A stretch of 19,437 nucleotides of DNA from the NCBI GenBank assembly GCA_964547415.1, contig CAZJNX010000082.1, forward strand, positions 1 through 19,437, in the 5' to 3' direction. This DNA is from CAZJNX01 sp964547415. GTDB taxonomy: Bacteria > Pseudomonadota > Alphaproteobacteria > Rhizobiales > Amorphaceae. The notes below the pieces were generated by a model. The model did not search any database. It saw only the letters and a list, made by a program, of their open reading frames with translations, and was not told the origin of the DNA. Positions 7,879 to 14,103 of this stretch are shown in pieces (positions within the stretch are counted from its first letter, which is position 1; each line of letters begins with the position of its first letter). Position numbers and translations under genes: made by a program.

Positions 7879-9572
7879 GAAACCCCCTCGGCGAGGAGGC
7901 GGCGGGCCTGCTCGGGCCAGTTCTCGCGGATCGCGCGGCCGCGCATGTTGAGGCGCGCATCGAGGTCGGTGAGGCCGGCCTCGTCGAGGGCGGCGATCTG
8001 GCTGAGGTGGAAGATGCCCGCGTCGTTGAGCCGTTGCTCGATCCGCGGGCCGACCCCCTTGAGCTGGGTCAGGTCGTCCGGCGTGCCGGTCGGCGCGTCG
8101 GCCGCGACCACCTCGAGGGAGCCGAGGTCCGGCGCCGTCGTCTCGCCCGGGACGACGGCCGGACCGTCCGCCTCTTCCGCGGCGACCGGGACGATGGTCT
8201 CCACCGGCTCGGCCGCGCCGGTCTCGGGCGCCGCGACCGGGTCGGACGCCCCCGAAAGGGCCGGCACGGCGGTCTCGGTGTCGAGGCGCGGCGCCACGGT
8301 GGGCTCGGCCTCCCGCGCGGGCGGGGACGGCGGCGCGTCCGCGCCGTTCTGGAAGCGGGCGATGAAGGCGGCGATCCGCGGGGCGATCTCCCGGCGGAAG
8401 CGGCTGCCGTTGAACACACCGTAATGGCCGACGCCAGGCTGCTCGTAGTGGGACTTGCGCTCGTCCGCGAGGTTCGTCGCGAGGTCGTGGGCGGCGCGGG
8501 TCTGTCCGATGCCGGAGATGTCGTCCTTCTCCCCCTCGACGGTGAGGAGGGCGGTGCGCCGGATCGCCGACGGGTCCACCCGCTCGGCGCGGTGCATCAT
8601 CGCGCCCCGCGGCAGCTCGTGCTCGATGAACACGGTGTTGACCGTCTGGAGGTAGAACTCCGCCGGCAGGTCCATGACGGACATGTACTCGTCGTAGAAC
8701 TCGCGGTGCTTTTCCGCCGAATCGCCGTCGCCGGCCACCAGGTGATTGTAGAACTCGTGGTGGGCCGTCACGTGGCGGTCGAGGTTCATGGACATGAAGC
8801 CCGACAGCTGAAGAAAGCCCGGATACACGTCGCGCATGAAGCCCGGATGGGGGAACGGCACCTTCATGATGACGTTGCGGCGGAACCAGTCGATGTCGTT
8901 GCGCTGGGCGAGCTCGTTGACGGCGGTCGGGCTCTGCCGCGTGTCGATCGGGCCGCCCATCAGCGTCATGGTGCGGGGCGTCGCAGGGTCGTTGCGGGCC
9001 TCCATCAGGGCGACGGCCGCGAACACCGGCACCGCGGGCTGGCAGACCGCCATCACGTGGCAGTCCCCCTTGAAGAGGTGCATGATCTCGATGACGTAGT
9101 CGATGTACGTGTCGAGGTCGAAGCGCCCTTCGGCGAGCGGCACCATGCGGGCGTCGGCCCAGTCGGTGATGTAGACCTCGTGGGTGGGCAGGAACGTCTC
9201 CACCGTGCCGCGCAGGAGCGTCGCGTAGTGGCCCGACAGCGGCGCCACGATGACGAGGTTCGGCTGCCGCGGCGCGCCCTCCGGCAGGTCCCGCCTGAAG
9301 TGGAGGAGGCGGCAGAACGGCCGCTGCCAGACCACCTCCTCGCTCACCTTCGCGGGGACGCCGTCGACCGTGGTGGTCCTGAGCCCGAAGGTCGGCTTGC
9401 CGTAGCGGCGGGTCAGCCGCTCGAACAGCTCGCTGGAGGCGGCGACGGTGCGTCCGTACACCGTGTGGGCGAGCGGGTTCATGGGATTCTTGAAGTAGAG
9501 CTTCGCGGCGTCCGCGGCGGCCCGCATGGGGCTCATGAGCGCGTGATTGATTTCATAAAGCTGATAGAACAC
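7866..9572 (-). CDS. phaZ: Intracellular polyhydroxyalkanoate depolymerase (PhaZ) with C-terminal helix-hairpin-helix extension
   Basis: 568 residues; the first about 410 match intracellular PHB depolymerases of the PhaZ1 type, which mobilise stored polyester granules by thiolysis/hydrolysis. The lipase-box-like 'VMAVCQPAVPV' gives catalytic Cys177, 'GEKDDISG' the acid (Asp350/351) and 'GVGHYGVFNGSRF' catalytic His383; 'LVIVAPLSGHYATLLRGTVE' and 'VYITDWADARMVP' are family blocks. The usual protein ends near residue 410. Here an Ala/Pro/Glu-rich linker (about 411-495) leads to 'DDLTQLKGVGPRIEQRLNDAG' split region at 499-519 and a following helical stretch to 563, a helix-hairpin-helix fold like the ones appended to some alphaproteobacterial ribosomal and Nuo proteins. 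The start is GTG at 9572, with GGATAAGG upstream; the frame has no earlier good start. Monocistronic, convergent with the GAF gene. Confidence 0.9.
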   Translation of the reverse strand: MFYQLYEINHALMSPMRAAADAAKLYFKNPMNPLAHTVYGRTVAASSELFERLTRRYGKPTFGLRTTTVDGVPAKVSEEVVWQRPFCRLLHFRRDLPEGAPRQPNLVIVAPLSGHYATLLRGTVETFLPTHEVYITDWADARMVPLAEGRFDLDTYIDYVIEIMHLFKGDCHVMAVCQPAVPVFAAVALMEARNDPATPRTMTLMGGPIDTRQSPTAVNELAQRNDIDWFRRNVIMKVPFPHPGFMRDVYPGFLQLSGFMSMNLDRHVTAHHEFYNHLVAGDGDSAEKHREFYDEYMSVMDLPAEFYLQTVNTVFIEHELPRGAMMHRAERVDPSAIRRTALLTVEGEKDDISGIGQTRAAHDLATNLADERKSHYEQPGVGHYGVFNGSRFRREIAPRIAAFIARFQNGADAPPSPPAREAEPTVAPRLDTETAVPALSGASDPVAAPETGAAEPVETIVPVAAEEADGPAVVPGETTAPDLGSLEVVAADAPTGTPDDLTQLKGVGPRIEQRLNDAGIFHLSQIAALDEAGLTDLDARLNMRGRAIRENWPEQARRLLAEGVSADG

Positions 9573-9603
9573 AGGCCCTTATCCATATTGTCTCGAGGCG
9601 CCC

Positions 9604-9624
9604 ATCGCATGTTGCGATGCACAA
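9604..9624 (-). promoter_or_regulatory. Palindromic candidate operator upstream of phaZ
   Basis: ATCGCATGTTGCGAT (9604-9618) is a perfect 6-bp inverted repeat with a 3-base spacer, 32-46 bases upstream of the phaZ GTG. Overlapping it on the minus strand is TTGTGCATCGCAACA, which contains TGC-N3-GCA, resembling the TGC/GCA half-sites reported for the PHA regulator PhaR. The resemblance is from memory; no PhaR gene is in the window. Confidence 0.4.
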
Positions 9625-10069
9625 TAGCGCGCGCCCGCCACCTCCGCAATACGCCGGGGGGTGCCCGGTTCCGTCGTCCTCGGTGAAAGGGGGGCCGCGC
9701 GAGCCCCGGGCTGGCGCTGGAACCCGCGGCCCCGGTGGCGCGGCGGCCCGTCTCGTGGACGAGGGGCGAGCGGGTCACCCCGAACGAATTGCACACGCAT
9801 TGCCCGGAAAGCCAGAGCAGGCGAAAGGACGTCCCGATCCGGATCGCGCGCAAGGCGGCCGCCGCCGGTGGGGCGTCACCGTGGCGAGGGAATGGGACCG
9901 TGGCGGGAGCGCGGGCCCGCAGGCCGTCGGAGAAGACGCGAGGGCCGGCAGCGTCGCGCGGCTCGGTCATCGCAAGGTCGGTGACGCGGTCGGCCCGGTC
10001 GCCCGCTCCCGTGGCGCGCGTATGCCAGGGCGCGGATCATGCTGCGTTGACGACCGAACGCGCCCGCCT

Positions 10070-10159
10070 GTGCAGATCGCAGCGAGGCGGCCGCCCACCC
10101 GTCCATCGGCCCGTCAGGGGGTCGGCCGCCTCGCCTGCACCGCACCGGCGGCCGACCCC
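10070..10159 (-). terminator. Two mutually exclusive long hairpins downstream of the RTX pseudogene
   Basis: Hairpin A pairs GCGAGGCGGCCG (10082-10093) with CGGCCGCCTCGC (10123-10134), extended by GTGCAG (10070-10075) with CTGCAC (10135-10140) across a 6-base bulge. Hairpin B pairs GGGGTCGGCCGCC (10118-10130) with GGCGGCCGACCCC (10147-10159), a 13-bp perfect stem with a 16-base loop. Both use 10123-10130, so only one can form. Hairpin B begins 38 bases after the RTX stop on the minus strand and is the likelier terminator; neither has a T-run. Confidence 0.5.
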
Positions 10160-10197
10160 AAGGGGCGAGGAACCGCGCGCCCTCCTTCGACGGCCTG

Positions 10198-11713
10198 CTA
10201 GATCAGGGCATTTTCCGCATCGAGCTGGCGGGCGGCGACGTCCTCGAGGATGAGGACGTCGCCGTCGCCGAGGCGCAGGGTCGTGTCACCGCCGCGCGGG
10301 TCCAGCGCCGACACGAGCGCGCGCAGATTCCCGAACCCGAAGGCGGTGAAGTCGACGACGTCGTCGGGGGAAAAGTTCGTGACGCGGTCGCGCCCGTCTC
10401 CGGGCGCGAAGACCAGCGTGTCCCGGCCGGCGCCGAGGTCGATCCGGTCGTCGCCGGTGCCGGGGGCGAGGGTGTCGTTGCCGCGGCCGCCGTCGATCGT
10501 GTCGGCGCCCGCGCCACCCTCGATGGAATCGGCGGCTCGACCACCATGGAGCGAATCGTCTCCCTCGGACCCGGAGAGGGAATCCCTGCCGCGGTTGCCG
10601 GCCACGGTATCCTCGCCCGGGCCTCCCACCAGGAAGTCGTTGCCGCGCGCGCCGCTCATCACGTCGTTGCCGCCGGCCCCGTAGAACTCGTCGCGGTCGT
10701 TCTACCCGTCGAGCGTATCGGCCGCGCCCGACGCCCAGATCCCCTCCACCTCCCGGACGGTGTCCACCGATCGGGCGGGCCGCCCTCGCGATCCCACCAG
10801 TTGACGATGCGCCCCTCGACCAGGTCCGCCCGAATGCGCTCTGCGCCGGAATACCTGACGACGTCGACGCCCCCCTGCCCGATCACGGTGTCGTTGCCGG
10901 CCTGCGGCGAAAAGAAATCGGTGCCCTCGGCGCCGGTGAAGGTGTCGGGAAAGCGGGTCCCGTAGAACGCATCGACGTTGCGGACGATGTCGGTTCGTCC
11001 GCCGAACTTGTCCACTTCGGCGGACATGTCCAGTTGCCCGGACTCTTCCTCACCTGGTCCGCTCTCGGAATCCGTGAAACCGAGAAAGAAAGGTCGACCG
11101 AGGGGCTCGCTGTCCGTCACGGAAATCTGGACGGCAGTGTCGATGTAGTCGTAGTTGACGCGGACGAAAGGGCCGTTGCCGAGGATCACGTCGCTCCCGC
11201 CGAAGGGGCGCACCTCGATCCAGCCGTCCCTCGCCCCGCGCAGGTCGATCCTGTCGTCGGCGTCGGTCGCCCCGAGAATGAGATCGCGAAAACGGTCCCC
11301 GTCGAAGATGACGTCGATGTCGCGCGCGACATCGCTGACGGTCTGGCCGCTCGAGAGGAACTTCTGAATGAGCAGATCGCCCCTCTCGTAATCGACACTG
11401 ATCCGATCGCCGGAATCGCTGGACCGGTAGAACAGCCCATACTGCCCTCCGACGGCTGTCGCCGTCGAGAAAACGAAGGTGTCGTTACCGGCGGACGCAC
11501 GAATGAGGTCATAACCCCGATTGGGCCCCGGGATGATCCGGTCGTCGTCTGCGCCGCCCCACAGGTCGTCCGATCCCGCCCCCCCGAACAGCGTGTCGTT
11601 ACCTTCTTTCCTTCAAGTGTGTCGTCGCCTTTGCGACCGTTTATCCGGTCCCTGCCGGCTGTCCCACCCAGCGAATCGTCGCCGCGGGACCCGATGATCT
11701 TCGTGACGGCCAT
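10198..11713 (-). pseudogene. Broken RTX (hemolysin-type calcium-binding repeat) protein gene
   Basis: Starting at ATG 11713 ('MAVTKIIGSRGDDSLGG') the product would be about 505 residues: an N-terminal pair of RTX nonapeptides, a long central region with scattered 'GNDTFVF' and 'GGSDVILG'-type turns, and a C-terminal beta-roll ('GGAGADTIDGGRGNDTL') followed by a type I secretion tail ('GRDTLVFAPGDGRDRVTNF'). Three lesions break it: a -1-type shift near 11605 (after 'DDTLEGKK' the frame must change to continue 'GNDTLFGGAGSDDL'), another near 10770 (after 'WDREGGPPD' to resume 'VDTVREVEG'), and an in-frame TAG at 10704-10702 inside 'DTLDG*NDRDEF', where Gly is expected. Homology continues on both sides of each lesion, so this was one gene. 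Codon use is slightly less GC-extreme than in neighbours. If the lesions are assembly errors the gene would encode a small secreted Ca2+-binding protein. Confidence 0.8.
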
Positions 11714-11811
11714 GGGTGCGCGCGTCCCCTGTAATTTGCAGTCCGAAGGCCCCGCCCGGCCAGACACGGTACGGCGCCCGCCCGCGCCTGCAGCCTCGAC
11801 GGGCAATGCTG

Positions 11812-11840
11812 ACCGTAACGGACGAGAGGTCGTGTGGCAA
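11812..11840 (-). promoter_or_regulatory. Candidate sigma-70-like promoter for the RTX pseudogene
   Basis: On the minus strand TTGCCA (11840-11835, five of six bases of the -35 consensus) is followed after 17 bases by TACGGT (11817-11812). The -10 is poor. It would give a leader of about 95 bases. Confidence 0.3.
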
Positions 11841-11863
11841 GATTGTGACGGCTCGGACGGCCG

Positions 11864-11881
11864 GCCTTCGCAAGCGAAGGC
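11864..11881. repeat. AA-centred palindrome upstream of the RTX pseudogene
   Basis: GCCTTCGC-AA-GCGAAGGC, perfect 8-bp arms, 151 bases upstream of the RTX start and just upstream of the candidate -35 element. It could be an operator or, for the ABC operon ending at 12047, a terminator stem, though the 2-base centre makes a tight hairpin. Confidence 0.45.
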
Positions 11882-12046
11882 GCCGCCGCGGCTCGAGGCA
11901 CACGCACCCGCCCCGCCACGCGGGAGCGATCGGGGACGGGCGGCGCGGGTGGAGGCGATGGCCGTGCCGGGTCGCGCCCGCCGTGCCGGACCGCCCAGGC
12001 GGCCCGGGACGACGCACCGTCTTCCCGGCCGACGGCCCCGCGCCCC

Positions 12047-12901
12047 TCACTCCCCCATGGACAGGAGCGAGCCCGCCCGCCGCGCCGAATCGTAAAGGCG
12101 CAGGAAGGCGAAGGCGCCCGCCGCCAGGAACACGGCGTTGAGGAGGAGCGCCGTCGCCATCAGGTCCGCCCGGAAGACGCCGTCGGAGACGAGGGCGCGC
12201 ATCCCCTCGAAGACGTAGGTGGGCGGCAGCGCCCAGGCCACCGCCTGGAGGGCGGGCGGCAGCGCCTCCACCGGATAGAACACGCAGGCGAGCGGCAGGA
12301 GGAGGAAGGTGAGCGACCAGGCGAGGCTCTCCGCCCCGAGCCCGTTGCGCAGCACGATGCCCGAAACGCCCATGCCGATCGCCCAGCTCGTGAAGATGAG
12401 GTTGGCGAAGAAGGCCGCGAGCGCGAAGCCCATCCCCCAGACGTTGAAGTCGAAGAAGGCGATCGCCATCAGGCTGACCGGCACGAAGCCGACCGCGAGG
12501 CGGATCGCGCTCATGGCCATGAGCGCCGCCAGGAACTCGCCGGGCCTCAGCGGCGTCATCATCAGGTTGCCGATGTTGCGCGACCACATCTCCTCGAGGA
12601 AGGAGATCGAAAAGCCTAGCTGGCCGCGGAACAGGATGTCCCACAGGAGGACGGCCCCGATGAGGACGCCGCCGACCCCCGCCGCAGTCCCGGACGCGCG
12701 GTCGAGATAGCCCTGCAGGAAGCCCCACATCAGCATCTGCACGGCCGGCCAGTAGACGAGCTCGACGAGCCGCGGCCAGGAGGAGATCAACAGGTACCAG
12801 TAGCGCCGCACCAGCGCGAACACGCGCCGCGGCGAGAAGCGCTCGTAGTCCGCCCCGCCCGCGACGGCGGCGAGCGGGCGCCCGCTTTCCTCGATGCTCA
12901 A
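12047..12901 (-). CDS. ABC-2-type transporter permease
   Basis: 284 residues with about six hydrophobic helices and the ABC-2 family block 'MWSRNIGNLMMTPLRPGEFLAALM' in the cytoplasmic loop after helix two, typical of NodJ/drug- or polysaccharide-type export permeases. The last helix is followed by 'LYDSARRAGSLLSMGE'. The start is TTG at 12901, in a TTGA that overlaps the TGA of the ATPase gene (12900-12898); no ATG or GTG lies in a suitable place, so translation is probably coupled. It would form a homodimeric pore driven by the adjacent ATPase. The substrate is unknown; this is not a type I secretion exporter for RTX proteins, because it lacks the fused ATPase and no membrane-fusion protein is nearby. 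Confidence 0.87.
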   Translation of the reverse strand: MSIEESGRPLAAVAGGADYERFSPRRVFALVRRYWYLLISSWPRLVELVYWPAVQMLMWGFLQGYLDRASGTAAGVGGVLIGAVLLWDILFRGQLGFSISFLEEMWSRNIGNLMMTPLRPGEFLAALMAMSAIRLAVGFVPVSLMAIAFFDFNVWGMGFALAAFFANLIFTSWAIGMGVSGIVLRNGLGAESLAWSLTFLLLPLACVFYPVEALPPALQAVAWALPPTYVFEGMRALVSDGVFRADLMATALLLNAVFLAAGAFAFLRLYDSARRAGSLLSMGE

Positions 12902-13752
12902 TCCACCGTCTCCCCGTGCGCGCTCACCCGGTCCTCCCCGGCGATGGCGGCGGCGAGGCGCCGCTCGCCCTCCGCGTCCGGCCCCTCCCCCTCGCCCGGC
13001 GCCCGGCGGCCGCGGGCGACGTCGAGGAAGACGTCATCCAGCGTTTCCCGGCCGTAGCGGGCGAGGAGGTCGGCCGGCGAGCCGCGGTCCACCACGCGGC
13101 CCGTGCGCATCATGATGACGTCGTCGCAAAGCCGCGTGACCTCGGCCATGTTGTGGGAGGCAAGCAGCATCGTCGCCCCGCGGCCGCGGCAATAGTCCAT
13201 GAGGCGCGTGCGCACCCAGTCGGCGGTGTCCGGGTCGAGGGAGGCGGTCGGCTCGTCGAGGAGGAGGAGGTCGGGCGCGTTGACGAGGGCCTTGGCGAGG
13301 CTCACCCGCGTCTTCTGCCCGGCCGACAATTTGCCCGTCGGCCGGTCGAGGAGGTCGGTGAGCTCCAGCATCCCGGCGAGCTCGTCGATCCGTCGCCGGA
13401 TGCCCCGCACGCCGTAGAGCTCGGCGAACACCGACAGGTTCTGCCGCACGGTGAGGCGCAGCGGCATGTCCACGTACGGGCTCTCGAAGTTCATGCGGTG
13501 GAGGACACGGTGGCGGTCGGCCGGGACGGCGTGGCCGAGGACGCGGATCGTGCCAGCCGACGGCAACACGAGACCCATGATCATGGCGATCGTGGTGGTC
13601 TTGCCCGCCCCGTTCCCGCCGAGGAGGCCCGTGATGGAGCCCTGCGGCACCTCGAAGGAGACGGCGTCCACCGCCGTCGCCGCGCCGTAGCGCTTGACGA
13701 GCTCGCGGACGGCGATCGCCGCCTCGCCCGCCGGTTCGGTGTTCCTCGCCAT
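12898..13752 (-). CDS. ABC transporter ATP-binding protein
   Basis: 284 residues with all catalytic motifs: Walker A GGNGAGKT (45-52), a Q-loop position occupied by 'MNFESPYVD' (Asn-Phe-Glu rather than a typical Gln), signature LSAGQ (142-146), Walker B LLLLDEP (162-168), D-loop SLD and H-loop His200 in 'LLASHNM'. It belongs with the ABC-2 exporter ATPases (NodI/CcmA-like). About 35 residues after the core form an Arg/Gly/Glu-rich tail. The ATG at 13752 has GGGAG upstream. The reading frame is open much farther upstream, but the family start 'AIAVRELVKRYG' falls just inside this start. It is coupled to the permease by stop/start overlap. Confidence 0.93.
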   Translation of the reverse strand: MARNTEPAGEAAIAVRELVKRYGAATAVDAVSFEVPQGSITGLLGGNGAGKTTTIAMIMGLVLPSAGTIRVLGHAVPADRHRVLHRMNFESPYVDMPLRLTVRQNLSVFAELYGVRGIRRRIDELAGMLELTDLLDRPTGKLSAGQKTRVSLAKALVNAPDLLLLDEPTASLDPDTADWVRTRLMDYCRGRGATMLLASHNMAEVTRLCDDVIMMRTGRVVDRGSPADLLARYGRETLDDVFLDVARGRRAPGEGEGPDAEGERRLAAAIAGEDRVSAHGETVD

Positions 13753-14103
13753 GGCGCTCCCGCTCAGTCGGTGGGCCGGGACGGGCCCGTCCCGAGGGGC
13801 ACAGTTAGGTCGCCCCGCGCTTCCGGAAACGGCGGCGGCGCGGCCGCGCTCCATCGAAAGGCGCGGGCGGCGGCGGGGACGGCCCTGCCGGACACCGCCC
13901 CCGGCATCGTCCATCGTCGCGCCGCGGCCGGTGCCGCCCGCCGCGGGCCCCGCCCGACCGGGCTCAGAGCCGCGGATCGGCGGACCCTGCGCCACCGTGC
14001 CGGCGGGCACAGCCCCATGCAAGCATGGGATGCCAGTCCAGGGGCGCGCGCGGACCGAGGCGCCGGCCGCGGGGCGCGCGCCGCTGCGAGGAGACGACGG
14101 ACG
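13753..14103. other. 351-base divergent intergenic region
   Basis: Separates the ABC exporter genes (minus) from the beta-helix RTX gene (plus) and must hold both promoters, but it is so GC-rich that no convincing -10 element is visible. The one notable element is the palindrome at 14014-14029. No gene is supported. Confidence 0.5.
14014..14029. repeat. AA-centred palindrome upstream of the beta-helix RTX gene
   Basis: CCCATGC-AA-GCATGGG, perfect 7-bp arms, 75-90 bases upstream of the start codon. A candidate operator for the RTX gene; it shares the GCAAGC centre with the palindrome at 11864-11881. Confidence 0.5.

Larger units (their letters stand above)
9573..10197. other. 625-base intergenic region, no credible gene
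   Basis: Open frames here have Arg/Pro/Ala-rich compositions typical of shadow translation, no good ribosome sites and no family I recognise. What it does hold is a phaZ upstream site (9604-9618 and around) and a pair of long alternative hairpins (10070-10159) downstream of the RTX pseudogene, described separately. The segment 9650-10060 shows nothing I can name. Confidence 0.6.
11714..12046. other. 333-base gap between ABC permease and RTX pseudogene, holding its upstream region
   Basis: No gene is seen. It should contain the promoter of the minus-strand RTX gene and the end of the ABC operon transcript. The ribosome site is weak (GGGGA about 10 bases before the ATG). Confidence 0.5.

Noticed and set aside
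9617..10253. Several plus-strand open frames of 90-190 codons in the gap after phaZ
   Set aside because: Arg/Pro-rich, overlapping in several frames, no ribosome site, no recognisable family.
12047..13752. ABC pair as the type I exporter of the RTX proteins
   Set aside because: ATPase and ABC-2 permease are separate polypeptides and no membrane-fusion or outer-membrane partner is present; type I exporters have fused ATPase-membrane proteins.
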